A stretch of DNA of 64,000 bases from Cellulomonas terrae (GTDB lineage: Bacteria > Actinomycetota > Actinomycetes > Actinomycetales > Cellulomonadaceae). The translations under genes and the position numbers were made by a program. The stretch covers positions 1-64,000 of the forward strand of contig NZ_BJWH01000017.1 in the NCBI RefSeq assembly GCF_007990265.1, written 5' to 3'. The stretch's first letter is position 1. Each line of letters opens with the position of its first letter. The notes under the pieces were generated by a model. That model did not search any database. It was not told the DNA's origin and saw only the letters and a list, made by a program, of their open reading frames with translations. Shown in pieces: positions 9,034-17,861 of the stretch.

Positions 9034-9570
9034 CTACAGGTACTGCCCGGTCGACGGGTCGGGGGTGCCGTCGGCGCGCGGGACCTGGACCGGTGCGCCC
9101 GGGTGCGCCGGTCCGGCGGGCAGCTGCCGGCGCATCCCGGCCAGCTGCCCCTGCGCCGCCACCTGCTGGGCCACCAGCGCGGTCTGGATGCCGTGGAACA
9201 GCCCCTCCAACCAGCCGACGAGCTGCGCCTGCGCGATCCGGAGCTCGGCGTCGGAGGGTGCCTGGTCCTCGACGAACGGCAGCGTGATCCGGTGCAGCTC
9301 CGCGACGAGCTCCGGCGAGAGGCCCTCCTCCAGCTCGTGCAGGGACCGCTCGTGGATCTCGGCCAGGCGCGCACGCGCCGCGTCGTCGAGGGGAGCGCTG
9401 CGGACCTCGTCGAGGAGCTGCTTGATCATCGTGCCGATGCGCATGACCTTCGCCGGCTGGCCGACCAGCGAGGTGATGTCCTCGGCGTCGTCGTCGTCCG
9501 GCGCCGGAGCCAGCACCTCCACGCGCGGCTTCTCGTCGGTCGGGGCGTCCTGCGCGTCGTTGTCGGTCAC
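9034..9570 (-). CDS. bpa: bacterial proteasome activator (Bpa/PafE)
   Basis: A 178-residue protein ending in GQYL, the C-terminal motif by which Bpa/PafE rings dock on and open the 20S proteasome without ATP. An acidic disordered N-terminus (PDDDDAEDI) is followed by a helical body (VGQPAKVMRIGTMIKQLLDEVR, ERSLHELEEGL, LVGWLEGLFHGIQTAL) that matches the family's four-helix core, and a proline/glycine-rich tail carries GQYL. The start is GTG 9570 (VTDNDAQ); an open frame runs much further upstream but is antisense to the next gene. It implies a 20S proteasome elsewhere in the genome, which cannot be checked here. Confidence 0.9.
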   Translation of the reverse strand: MTDNDAQDAPTDEKPRVEVLAPAPDDDDAEDITSLVGQPAKVMRIGTMIKQLLDEVRSAPLDDAARARLAEIHERSLHELEEGLSPELVAELHRITLPFVEDQAPSDAELRIAQAQLVGWLEGLFHGIQTALVAQQVAAQGQLAGMRRQLPAGPAHPGAPVQVPRADGTPDPSTGQYL

Positions 9571-9636
9571 CCGGGCATTCTCACTGACTGACGTGCCCGG
9601 CGCAGCCCTTCCCGTCCGCTGGCTAGGGTGTGCGCC

Positions 9637-10866
9637 ATGGCCTGGCTCACCACACCCGCCCATGCCCGGTGGCTCGAGGACGAGACGGACCGGCTCCTCG
9701 ACTTCGGCCGCGCGTCGGTCGTCCCCGGAGGCTTCGCGCGCCAGGACGAGGCGGGTGCCGCGGTCGACGGCCCGCTGGAGCTCTGGATCGCGTGCCGGAT
9801 GACGCACGTCTACGCGATCGGGCACCTGCTCGGCCGTCCCGGGTCGGCCGCCCTCGTCGACCACGGCCTCGCCGCGCTGACGGGTGCCTTCCACGACGAC
9901 GAGCACGGCGGCTGGTTCGCCGAGGTCGAGCGCGACGGCACCCCGCGGGACACCGACAAGGCCGCGTACCCGCACGCGTTCGTCATCCTCGCCGCCTCCA
10001 GCGCGGCCGCCGCCGGTCGGCCGGGCGCCCGCGCGCTCCTCGACGAGGCGCTCGCCGTCTCCGAGCAGAGGTTCTGGGACGACGAGGCGGGCATGGCGGT
10101 CGAGCAGTGGGACCGGACCTTCACGACGCTCGACGGCTACCGCGGCGTCAACGCGAACATGCACACCGTCGAGGCGTACCTCGCGGCGGCCGACGTCACC
10201 GGTGAGCGCGTCTGGCTCGCCCGCGCGCTGCGGATCGTCGAGCGCGTCGTGCACGGCTGGGCCGCCGACAACTCGTGGCGCATCCCCGAGCACTTCGACA
10301 GCGACTGGGTGCCGGACCTCGAGTACAACGTCGACACGCCCGCCCACCCGTTCCGCCCCTACGGCGCGACGATCGGCCACTGGCTGGAGTGGGCCCGGCT
10401 GACCCTGCACGCGCGCGCCGCGATCACCGCCCGTGGCGACGTCGCCCCCGCCTGGATGCTCGAGGACGCGATCTCCCTGTTCGACGCCTCGGTGCGCGAG
10501 GGCTGGGACGTCGACGGCGCCCCCGGGTTCGTCTACACGGTCGACTGGTCGGGCGCCCCCGTCGTGCGCGAGCGCATGCACTGGGTGGCCGCCGAGGGTG
10601 TCGCCGCCGCGGCCGCGCTGCACGCCGCGACGGGGGAGGCCCGGTTCGACGACGCCTACACGCAGTGGTGGGAGTACATCGGTGCGCACCACCTGGACCG
10701 CGTCGGGGGGTCGTGGTGGCACGAGCTCGGCACCGACAACCAGGTGTCGCGCACGGTCTGGGCCGGCAAGGCCGACCTCTACCACGCGGTCCAGGCGACG
10801 CTGATCCCGCGCCTCCCGCTCACCCCGGTGATCGCCCCGGCCCTGGCCGCCGGCCTCCTGGACTGA
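9637..10866 (+). CDS. AGE-family aldose-ketose isomerase / 2-epimerase
   Basis: A 409-residue cytoplasmic (alpha/alpha)6-barrel enzyme of the N-acylglucosamine 2-epimerase superfamily. Motifs such as RMTHVYAIG, YRGVNANMHTVEAYL, RPYGATIGHWLEWARL and AGKADLYHA resemble D-mannose isomerase and YihS-type sulfoquinovose/mannose isomerases more than GlcNAc epimerases. Histidines in HTVEAY, GHWLEW and the C-terminal KADLYHA are the likely catalytic and binding positions by family analogy. ATG 9637 is preferred; an in-frame GTG at 9628 adds three residues. It fits the carbohydrate-use theme, but no operon partner reveals its substrate. Confidence 0.8.
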   Translation: MAWLTTPAHARWLEDETDRLLDFGRASVVPGGFARQDEAGAAVDGPLELWIACRMTHVYAIGHLLGRPGSAALVDHGLAALTGAFHDDEHGGWFAEVERDGTPRDTDKAAYPHAFVILAASSAAAAGRPGARALLDEALAVSEQRFWDDEAGMAVEQWDRTFTTLDGYRGVNANMHTVEAYLAAADVTGERVWLARALRIVERVVHGWAADNSWRIPEHFDSDWVPDLEYNVDTPAHPFRPYGATIGHWLEWARLTLHARAAITARGDVAPAWMLEDAISLFDASVREGWDVDGAPGFVYTVDWSGAPVVRERMHWVAAEGVAAAAALHAATGEARFDDAYTQWWEYIGAHHLDRVGGSWWHELGTDNQVSRTVWAGKADLYHAVQATLIPRLPLTPVIAPALAAGLLD

Positions 10867-10873
10867 CCGCCTC

Positions 10874-10985
10874 GCGCAACGTCCGCACTCGCGCGGGTCC
10901 GAACCCCCACGAGTGCGGACGTTGCGCGTCGACACGGTGCAACGTCCGCACTCCGTCGGCCTCCAGCCCGCTGGAGCGCGGACGT
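10874..10985. repeat. two tandem palindromic units between convergent genes
   Basis: Unit 1 has perfect 18-bp arms, GCGCAACGTCCGCACTCG at 10874-10891 and its complement at 10910-10927. Unit 2 has 13-bp arms at 10942-10954 and 10973-10985 with one mismatch. Each begins CAACGTCCGCACTC. The pair sits between convergent stops and may terminate both, but the same unit recurs at 56918. Confidence 0.85.
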
Positions 10986-10996
10986 CGGTGCTCGGG

Positions 10997-11977
10997 TCAG
11001 GGGATCAGGAGGACCTTGCCGAAGGCCTCGCCCGACTCCAGGAGGCGGTGCGCGTCGGCGGCCTGGTCGAAGCCCAGACGGGCGTGCACCACCGGGCGCA
11101 CCCACCGGTCCTCCACGAACGGCCACGCGTGCCGACGGACACCGTCCATGATCGCGACCTTCTGGTCGTGCGGGCGGGAGCGCAGGAGGGTGCCCAGGAT
11201 GCTCGCGCGCCTGGCCATCAGCACGGACAGGTCGAGCTCGCCGCGTCGCCCCTGCTGCAGCCCGATGACCACCAGGCGGCCGTCGTCGGCGAGCATCGCC
11301 AGGTTCTCGGCCAGCCCGCCGCCGCCCAGGACGTCCAGCACGACGTCGGCGCCGCGCCCGCCGGTCGCGTCCCGCACCCGGTCCACGAGGCCCGGCTCCC
11401 GGTGGTCGAGCGCCACGTCGGCGCCGAGCGCCAGGACGCGCGCGGTGCGCTCCGGGCCGCCGGCGGTCGCCAGGACGCGCGTGCCCAGGGCGCGGGCGAG
11501 CTGGACCGCGACCGTGCCGACGCCGCCCGAGCCGCCCCGGACGAGGAGGCTCTCCCCGGGGGCCAACCGTGCGGCGCGCAGGTTCGACCACACCGTCGCC
11601 AGCCCCTCGGGAAGAGCCGCGGCATCGACGGTGGAGAGGTCGTCGGGCAGGCGCAGCGCGAGCTCGGCCGGCACGGCGACCAGCTCCGCGTAGCCCCCGC
11701 CCGCGAGCAGCGCCGCGACGCGGTCGCCGACCTTAGGGTCGTCGGGACCCAGCCCGTGCCCGCCCGCCACGACCGTGCCGGAGACCTCGAGACCGGGCCA
11801 GACGGGCGCACCCGCGGGTGGCGGGTAGTGGCCGGCCCGCTGCAGCAGGTCCGCCCTGTTGACGCCTGCCGCGGCGACCCTCACGATCAGGTCGCGTGGT
11901 CCCGCCACGGGGTCGGGAACCTCCTGCACGGCGAGGACGTCCGGATCGCCCGGCTTTGTGATGACGACCGCTCGCAC
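10997..11977 (-). CDS. NAD(P)H quinone oxidoreductase, PIG3-type MDR
   Basis: A 326-residue medium-chain dehydrogenase/reductase. The N-terminal GroES-like domain carries AAGVNRADLLQRAGHYPPP, a signature of the PIG3 (TIGR02824-like) quinone oxidoreductases, and the Rossmann domain has GGSGGVG at 148-154 for NADPH. The cysteines and histidines that bind zinc in alcohol dehydrogenases are absent, as expected for this zinc-free branch. It reduces quinones or related electrophiles in the cytoplasm. It converges on the AGE-family gene across the palindromic repeats and is divergent from the conservon. Confidence 0.85.
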   Translation of the reverse strand: MRAVVITKPGDPDVLAVQEVPDPVAGPRDLIVRVAAAGVNRADLLQRAGHYPPPAGAPVWPGLEVSGTVVAGGHGLGPDDPKVGDRVAALLAGGGYAELVAVPAELALRLPDDLSTVDAAALPEGLATVWSNLRAARLAPGESLLVRGGSGGVGTVAVQLARALGTRVLATAGGPERTARVLALGADVALDHREPGLVDRVRDATGGRGADVVLDVLGGGGLAENLAMLADDGRLVVIGLQQGRRGELDLSVLMARRASILGTLLRSRPHDQKVAIMDGVRRHAWPFVEDRWVRPVVHARLGFDQAADAHRLLESGEAFGKVLLIP

Positions 11978-12217
11978 GTCCGCACAGTAACCCCGGCGGG
12001 CTCCCCGGCCCTCTCGCTAGCACACGACACCCGAACGGGGTGTCATGTCGCCGTATCCGGGGGGGTGAGGTCCATGGCAAACTCTGCCGTTGGCTAATGG
12101 TCTGGTGTCCAACAGCCGATGAACGCCAACGGGACACCTCATCGGTCATCTGACCAGAGCGCACGACCGGTACGACATGGTGGCAACACCCGTTGCCGGA
12201 ACACGGAAGGGAACGAC
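11978..12217 (+). promoter_or_regulatory. untranslated leader of the conservon with inverted repeat
   Basis: This 240-base region separates the quinone reductase start from cvnA and should hold promoters for both. An inverted repeat GGTGTCC (12104-12110) / GGACACC (12132-12138) is flanked by a wider TGGTC...GACCA pair, so the leader RNA could fold. GGAAGGG precedes ATG 12218. An in-frame ATG at 12119 exists, but the sequence after it does not resemble a protein of this family. No confident -10/-35 pair was identified. Confidence 0.45.
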
Positions 12218-15200
12218 ATGCTGCGACGGCTCGGCATCCGCGCCAAAGTGATGGCTGTCCTTGCCGTCCCCATGATCGTGCTGCTCGCAGCCGGCGGGTT
12301 CATCTCCTGGAACGCGATCCAGGAGCTGCGGTACGCCAAGGCGGCCGACAGCGTGATCACGACGCTGCAGGCGTACACCCCCGTGTCGAGCTCGCTGCAG
12401 GCCGAGCGGCTCCTGTCGCTCAACGGCGGCTCGGTCGAGCAGATCGCCGACGCCCGCAAGGCGACGGACGCGGCGCTCGACGCGGTCCGGCCCATCACTG
12501 CCGACCTGGACCTGAGCCAGTTCCCCAAGCCGGTCGTCGACCGGTTCGTCGAGGTGCAGCTGGCGCACAACACGATGCTGCCCGCCGTCCGGACGAGCGT
12601 GGACATCAAGGCCCAGCGCGCCCAGCTCGAGAACAACTACGCCGCGATCATCGAGGGCCAGCTCGACCTGATGGAACAGGTCGCCAACAGCCTCGAGAAC
12701 CGCGACCTCGCGCAGTACGTCACCTCGTACCGTGAGATCGGCACCACCGCCGACAACCTGGTCGTCGAGATGATCGACGGCATCCAGCTGCTCAGCACCC
12801 GTGCGCCGGCACCCGCCTCGGTCCGCCAGTACGACACGCAGACCGCCGCCACCGAGCTGGCCCGTGCCCGCGCCCACGCCGCCATCGACGCGCTCGGCGT
12901 CGAGTCGCTCGTGATGCCGACCAAGGACCCGACGTCCAACTTCACCCGCATGCGGGCGCCGCTCCAGCAGGGCAACCCGGCGGGCTTCGCGCAGATCGAC
13001 GTGAACGCGTACGTGGGTGAGATCCAGCAGCAGCTGGCCAGCCTCGGCGAGCTCAACACCGGTGTGCTGGACGAGGCCCACGACGTGGCCGCCGCCGCGG
13101 CGGACGAGGCCCAGGCCCAGGCGCTCATCACCATCGGCATCGTCATCGCGGCCCTCGTCGCCTCCCTCTTCTTCGCCCTCCTCGTCGCCCGAGGCATCGT
13201 CGTCCCGCTGCGCCGTCTGACGAAGGCTGCCGCCGACGTCCGCGAGCAGCTGCCGCGACTGGTCGAGCAGGTGGCCATCCCCGGTGAGGGCCCGGAGATC
13301 ACCCTGGCGCCCATCCCGGTGACGTCCCGCGACGAGGTCGGCCAGCTGGCCGCAGCCTTCAACTCGGTGAACTCGACCACGGTCCAGGTCGCCCAGGAGC
13401 AGGCCGCACTGCGTGGCTCCATCGCGGAGATGTTCGTCAACGTCGCACGCCGCGACCAGGTCCTCCTCAACCGCCAGCTGTCGTTCATCGACTCCCTGGA
13501 GCGTGCCGAGGAAGACCCGAGCACCCTGGCGAACCTGTTCCGCCTCGACCACCTCGCCACCCGCATGCGTCGTAACGCGGAGTCCCTCCTCGTCCTCGCC
13601 GGCATCGACTCCGGTCGTCGTCTGCGCGACGCGATGCCGCTGTCCGACGTCGTCCGCACGGCCTCCTCGGAGATCGAGCAGTACGACCGGGTCGAGCTCG
13701 ACCTGCAGGTCGACCCGCACATGCACGGCTTCAACGCCCTCGGCGCCGCGCACATGCTCGCCGAGCTCCTCGAGAACGCGACGATCTTCTCCGAGCCGGA
13801 GACGCCCGTCACGGTCACCACCGGTGTCTCGGGCCAGTTCGTGGTCGTCCGCATCCTCGACCAGGGCCTGGGCATGAGCGATGTCGAGCTCGAGGCCGCG
13901 AACTCGAAGATCGTCTCGACCTCCGCCAGCGACTCCCTGGGCAACCAGCGCCTCGGCCTCTTCGTCGTCGGCCGCATCGCCCAGCGCCTCGGCGCCGACG
14001 TCCGGCTGCTCAAGGCCGCGCACGGCACGGGCACCGAGACGATCGTCCGGTTCCCCGCGACGCTGTTCGTGATGACCGAGACCAACCTGTACGGCAACGG
14101 AGCGCCCGCCGCCCTGGCCGCACCGCGCAACGACCCGGGCCTGCCGCAGATCGAGGCGCCCGTCGTCGAGGAGGTCGACCTCGCCGCGCTGACGGACGGC
14201 CAGACCTCGCTCGGTCTGCCGCACCGCCGCCGTCGTGACGACGGTTCCGACGAGGGTGCCGGCCCCATCCCGGTCACCGAGCTGGCGCAGTCCACGGGTC
14301 TGCCGACCCGGTCGAAGAAGACGTTCGACGAGGACAACCTGGTCCTGCCCGAGGCGCCCGACGGTCAGATCTCCGCCGAGATCTCCGCTGCCGGCTCCGA
14401 CTGGAAGCCCGCGACGGTCGCCCCGCTCAAGGGTGGTCTGCCGAGCCGCAGCCGTGCCTCGACCTCCGCCTGGGCCAAGCCCGAGGAGCCGGCGTCCGCC
14501 GCGTCCGCCCCGGCACCCGCCCCGGCGGCCCGTGCCGGTCTGTTCTCCGGCTTCCGCGGCCGCACCGAGGCCGCGACCACGGACACCGGCGAGAACCTCG
14601 TCGTCCCGGGCCTGGTGTCCGAGGACCAGGAGCGCGCGCAGCCGCCCGCCCAGTCCAACGCCGTCCGCGCCCCGTGGATGTCGAGCGGCGCGCACGCCGC
14701 ACCCGTCGAGCCGATGGTCGTCCCGCAGCTCGCGGACGACGACGACTCGTGGGAGGCCAAGGAGGCCGAGAACCGCGAGGCGCAGAACGCCGCGGCTGTC
14801 GCCGCCGCCGACGAGGCCGCGCAGACCGAGGCTGCTCCGGCAGCCCAGGAGGCGCCCGCGTGGGAGCCGACCCCCGCCTGGGACGACGCACAGGCGGAGT
14901 CGCCGGCTGCCGAGGCTCCGGCCTGGGAGGCCCCCGCCGTCGCCGAGGCTCCTGCCTGGGACGCCCCCGCCGTCGCCGAGGCTCCTGCCTGGGACGCCCC
15001 TGCCGCTGAGGCCGTCGCCGCCGAGGTCCCCGTCTGGGAGGCGCCCGTCGCCGAGGTCCCGGCCTGGGAGACCCCCGCTGCCGAGGCCCCCGCGTGGGAG
15101 GCGCCCGTCGCCGAGGTCCCGGCCTGGGAGGCCCCTGCTGCCGAGGCCGCCGCGTGGGAGGCGCCCGTCGCCGAGACCCCGGCCTGGGCCGACTCGACCG

Positions 15201-16927
15201 CACAGGAGACCCCCGCCTGGGAGGCTCCGGCCGCCGAGGCCGCCGCCTGGGACGCGCTCGACGCCGACGAGGCTCCCGCCTGGGACGCCCCGCTCGTCGC
15301 CGAGACGCCCACCTGGGAGGCTCCCGCCGCCGCCGCGTCCGCGTGGGACCAGACGGCCGTCGACGACGAGCCCGCCTGGCAGGCGCCGGTCGTCGGCGAG
15401 CAGACCCCTGCCGCCCTGACGTCGCGCTCCGCCGCCCCGGCGCAGGAGGAGGAGGTCGCAGCTCCGGCTGCCGCCGCCCCCGCCGCCCCCGCCGCTCCGG
15501 TCGCGCCTGCTCGGGCGTTCACGTCCTACAGCGGCTATGCCGGCTGGGGTGCACCCGCGGACGCGTCGTACCAGCCGTCGGACCGCACGCTCGACGAGGC
15601 TCGCGCCTGGCACACCGGTGCCATGCCGATCGTCCCCGAGGCAGCTGCCGCGCCCGTGGAGGAGGCCCGGGCCGACTCCGCCTGGCCGGCGCCCGCGTGG
15701 GAGCCGCCGACGTGGCAGTCGCCCGAGTGGTCGGAGCAGCCGGTCGAGGCCGCCGCCGAGCCCGAGCACGCCGCCGAGGCCGAGCCGGTCGCCGAGCCCG
15801 AGCCCGAGATCGCCGTCGTCGACGGGGTCGCGTTCCGTCGCGTCTACCTCGAGCCCGACGCCGACACCGAGCAGAGCGTCGAGGCCGAGGCGTCCGTCGA
15901 GCCCGAGCCCGTCGTCGAGGAGGCACCGGCGTGGGCCGCTCCCGTCGAGGAGACGGCGCCCGTGTGGGCCGCTCCCGTGCAGGAGGCGGCGCCCGCGTGG
16001 CCGACGTTCCAGGCCCCGCAGGTCGAGGCTCCGACGCAGCTGTTCACGCCGATCGAGGCCGCCGCCGCTGCCGAGCCGGAGCCCGCACCGCAGGCACCCG
16101 TCCACCAGCAGGCTCCGGTCGCCTACGCAGCACCTGAGGCCGCCGCCCCGGCGTGGGCCCCGACCGCTGCCGCGCCGGCCGCTCCGCCGGCCCAGGCTCC
16201 GTTCGCCCAGGTGGTCCCGACGCCGTCGCCGGCCCAGGCCGACGACGCGAAGGGCCGCCGCAAGTGGGGCCTGTTCGGGCGGAAGAAGGGTGACGACGGC
16301 GCTCCGGAGACCTCCGGTCCGGTGCCGGTGCAGGAAGCGCCCGTCAGCCAGAGCCAGGTCGCCCCGGTGCGGACCTCGGCGTGGACGGCGGACGCCGCCG
16401 CACCGCAGTCGCCCACCGGTGCCGACTCGTCGCAGTCGTGGATGGCGTCGACCACCTGGTCGGCCCCGGCCGCGCCGGCTCCCCAGCAGAACGCTCCGGC
16501 TCCGTTGGAGCCCGTGTCGGCAGGGTCGTGGGCGCCGCCCGAGTGGGCCGCGCGGCCCGGGGGCAACCCCGCGCCGTCGTCCACGGTCCCGCAGCCCGCG
16601 CTGCCGCCGTCGGTGGCTCCCCGGGTCGGCACGCTCGACGACGAGGTGGCGGCGATGCTCGCCCTTCGTTCGGACATCCAGGAGCAGGCACTCTCCGAGC
16701 TCTCCCAGCTGTCGGCCTACCGGCCGGCCGCGACGGGTGGCAACGCGGAGCGCCTCACCCGGCGAGTCCCCACAGCTGTCCCGGCGACGACAGTCTCCGA
16801 GGACGAAGGGAAGCCCGTGCAGCGTGATGCGGACCAGCTCCGGTCGCGTCTGTCGAGCTTCCAGTCAGGGACCTCTCGTGGCCGTCGTGTCACAGAGGAC
16901 CCGTCCGGCCAGAACGGCGTGAGCTGA
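12218..16927 (+). CDS. cvnA: CvnA: nitrate-sensor-type histidine kinase-like protein
   Basis: A 1569-residue membrane sensor. One helix near residues 10-31 is followed by an extracellular nitrate/nitrite-sensing-type (NIT) domain to about 300, a second helix at about 303-328 and a HAMP linker. A histidine-kinase-like catalytic module has ENATIFSEPE (N box, about 516-525), DQGLGM (about 548-553) and LGLFVVGRIAQRLGADV (about 577-593). From about 640 the protein is a very long Ala/Pro/Glu/Trp-rich tail with tandem repeats, then a basic patch (KGRRKWGLFGRKK). It heads the cvnA-B-C-D operon, a membrane-associated G-protein-like signalling complex studied in Streptomyces. The input signal here is unknown. 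Confidence 0.9.
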   Translation: MLRRLGIRAKVMAVLAVPMIVLLAAGGFISWNAIQELRYAKAADSVITTLQAYTPVSSSLQAERLLSLNGGSVEQIADARKATDAALDAVRPITADLDLSQFPKPVVDRFVEVQLAHNTMLPAVRTSVDIKAQRAQLENNYAAIIEGQLDLMEQVANSLENRDLAQYVTSYREIGTTADNLVVEMIDGIQLLSTRAPAPASVRQYDTQTAATELARARAHAAIDALGVESLVMPTKDPTSNFTRMRAPLQQGNPAGFAQIDVNAYVGEIQQQLASLGELNTGVLDEAHDVAAAAADEAQAQALITIGIVIAALVASLFFALLVARGIVVPLRRLTKAAADVREQLPRLVEQVAIPGEGPEITLAPIPVTSRDEVGQLAAAFNSVNSTTVQVAQEQAALRGSIAEMFVNVARRDQVLLNRQLSFIDSLERAEEDPSTLANLFRLDHLATRMRRNAESLLVLAGIDSGRRLRDAMPLSDVVRTASSEIEQYDRVELDLQVDPHMHGFNALGAAHMLAELLENATIFSEPETPVTVTTGVSGQFVVVRILDQGLGMSDVELEAANSKIVSTSASDSLGNQRLGLFVVGRIAQRLGADVRLLKAAHGTGTETIVRFPATLFVMTETNLYGNGAPAALAAPRNDPGLPQIEAPVVEEVDLAALTDGQTSLGLPHRRRRDDGSDEGAGPIPVTELAQSTGLPTRSKKTFDEDNLVLPEAPDGQISAEISAAGSDWKPATVAPLKGGLPSRSRASTSAWAKPEEPASAASAPAPAPAARAGLFSGFRGRTEAATTDTGENLVVPGLVSEDQERAQPPAQSNAVRAPWMSSGAHAAPVEPMVVPQLADDDDSWEAKEAENREAQNAAAVAAADEAAQTEAAPAAQEAPAWEPTPAWDDAQAESPAAEAPAWEAPAVAEAPAWDAPAVAEAPAWDAPAAEAVAAEVPVWEAPVAEVPAWETPAAEAPAWEAPVAEVPAWEAPAAEAAAWEAPVAETPAWADSTAQETPAWEAPAAEAAAWDALDADEAPAWDAPLVAETPTWEAPAAAASAWDQTAVDDEPAWQAPVVGEQTPAALTSRSAAPAQEEEVAAPAAAAPAAPAAPVAPARAFTSYSGYAGWGAPADASYQPSDRTLDEARAWHTGAMPIVPEAAAAPVEEARADSAWPAPAWEPPTWQSPEWSEQPVEAAAEPEHAAEAEPVAEPEPEIAVVDGVAFRRVYLEPDADTEQSVEAEASVEPEPVVEEAPAWAAPVEETAPVWAAPVQEAAPAWPTFQAPQVEAPTQLFTPIEAAAAAEPEPAPQAPVHQQAPVAYAAPEAAAPAWAPTAAAPAAPPAQAPFAQVVPTPSPAQADDAKGRRKWGLFGRKKGDDGAPETSGPVPVQEAPVSQSQVAPVRTSAWTADAAAPQSPTGADSSQSWMASTTWSAPAAPAPQQNAPAPLEPVSAGSWAPPEWAARPGGNPAPSSTVPQPALPPSVAPRVGTLDDEVAAMLALRSDIQEQALSELSQLSAYRPAATGGNAERLTRRVPTAVPATTVSEDEGKPVQRDADQLRSRLSSFQSGTSRGRRVTEDPSGQNGVS
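14852..15390 (+). repeat. in-frame tandem repeats coding Ala-Trp-Glu/Asp-Ala-Pro units
   Basis: About seventeen tryptophan-centred units such as PAWEAPVAEV occur in CvnA residues about 879-1057, mostly with a 10-residue (30-base) period. Long stretches are near-identical at the DNA level, which would favour copy-number changes. Further, more diverged Trp units (PAWEPPTWQSPEW, APVWAAPVQE) follow to about 16000. Confidence 0.8.
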
Positions 16928-17016
16928 TGACTGCCCCAGACCCCACTACCGTCGTCACCACCATGGTGGCGTCTGACCCCGCAGTCATCGACTGCACCAG
17001 CAAGGAGGAAGTGTGA
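16927..17016 (+). CDS. possible 29-residue linker ORF between cvnA and cvnB
   Basis: An ATG overlapping the cvnA stop (ATGA) opens a 29-codon frame, starting MTAPDPTTVVTT, that ends with TGA at 17014-17016, overlapping the cvnB GTG. The third codon positions are mostly G or C. It may simply be the spacer whose translation couples cvnA to cvnB. No homology is recognised, so coding status is uncertain. Confidence 0.25.
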   Translation: MTAPDPTTVVTTMVASDPAVIDCTSKEEV

Positions 17017-17462
17017 CCGCGCTCAGCACCGAGGCAGCCAACTTCGGCTGGCTCCTGGACAACTTCGTCCGGACCGTGCCCGGCACTCGCCACACACTCG
17101 TGGTGTCTGCGGACGGTCTTCTCATGGCGATGTCCGAGCAGCTCGACCGCACCAGCGGCGACCAGCTCGCGGCCATCGTCTCCGGGATGTCTAGCTTGAC
17201 CCGTGGCGCCGCGCGCCAGCTCCGTGCGGGGGAGGTGCGTCAGGCGATCATCGAGATGGACAACTTGTTCCTCTTCCTCATGAGCGTCTCGAACGGCTCC
17301 GTCCTCGCCGTGGTCGCGGAGTCCAGCTGCGACGTGGGCCTCATCGGCTACGAGATGGCGATGCTCGTCTCTCGTACCGAAGCGACCCTCACGCCGCAGC
17401 TCATCTCCGAGATGCGTGGGCAGCTCCCCGTCGACGGCGCGACCCGCGCCCCGGTGGCCTGA
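17013..17462 (+). CDS. cvnB: CvnB: roadblock/LC7-domain protein
   Basis: A 149-residue cytoplasmic protein with the alpha/beta roadblock/LC7 fold: FGWLLDNFVRTVPGTRHTLVVSADGLLMAMS at the front is the hallmark of the conservon B component. Roadblock proteins act as regulators or GTPase-activating partners of small G proteins such as MglA and CvnD. Start is GTG 17013 with AGGAGG at 17004-17009 (CAAGGAGGAAGTGTG). It is 85 bases after cvnA and 21 bases before cvnC in the same operon. Confidence 0.92.
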   Translation: MTALSTEAANFGWLLDNFVRTVPGTRHTLVVSADGLLMAMSEQLDRTSGDQLAAIVSGMSSLTRGAARQLRAGEVRQAIIEMDNLFLFLMSVSNGSVLAVVAESSCDVGLIGYEMAMLVSRTEATLTPQLISEMRGQLPVDGATRAPVA

Positions 17463-17483
17463 GGCCACGGGGGAGACTGACGG

Positions 17484-17861
17484 ATGAGCGAGCACATCGA
17501 GTACGAGGCCAGAACGGTCCGGCCCTATGCCGTGACCGGTGGCCGCGTGCGCTCGGCGCGCTCCGACCTGCCTCTCGAGGCGCTGGTCGAGGCAATGCCG
17601 GGTGCCGTGACGAGCCAGGGTCTGCCGCCTGAGAAGCGGGCGATCCTTCAGCACGCCGCATCGAACTACATCTCGGTTGCCGAGCTTTCTGCTCTGCTCC
17701 ACCTGCCGCTCGGTGTGATCCGGATCCTCGTGTCCGACCTCGCCGACCAGCAGTACGTGCGCGTGCACACCTCACAGCCGGTCGAGGTCAACACCGGTGA
17801 GTCCCCTGCCCTGTCCCTCAGCGTGCTGGAGAGTGTTCTCAATGGCATTTCCGCCCTCTGA
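17484..17861 (+). CDS. cvnC: CvnC: DUF742 protein
   Basis: A 125-residue DUF742 protein, the conservon C component. The order VRPYAVTGGR, PPEKRAILQHAA, ISVAELSALLHLPLGVIRILVSDL and QQYVRVH is typical; the middle part has the look of a winged helix-turn-helix, although in conservons the protein is thought to act within the signalling complex. GGGGGAG precedes the ATG. Its end overlaps cvnD by 20 bases, indicating translational coupling. Confidence 0.92.
   Translation: MSEHIEYEARTVRPYAVTGGRVRSARSDLPLEALVEAMPGAVTSQGLPPEKRAILQHAASNYISVAELSALLHLPLGVIRILVSDLADQQYVRVHTSQPVEVNTGESPALSLSVLESVLNGISAL

Noticed and set aside
14852..15390. Regular repeats that could suggest a CRISPR array or minisatellite locus
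   Set aside because: The 30-base repeats are in frame inside cvnA, have no unique spacers, and encode a consistent protein repeat.
12146..16105. A 1319-codon open frame antisense to cvnA
   Set aside because: It reads as Gly/Arg/Leu-rich low complexity with no domain, and is a by-product of the GC-rich codon bias and repeats of cvnA on the other strand.
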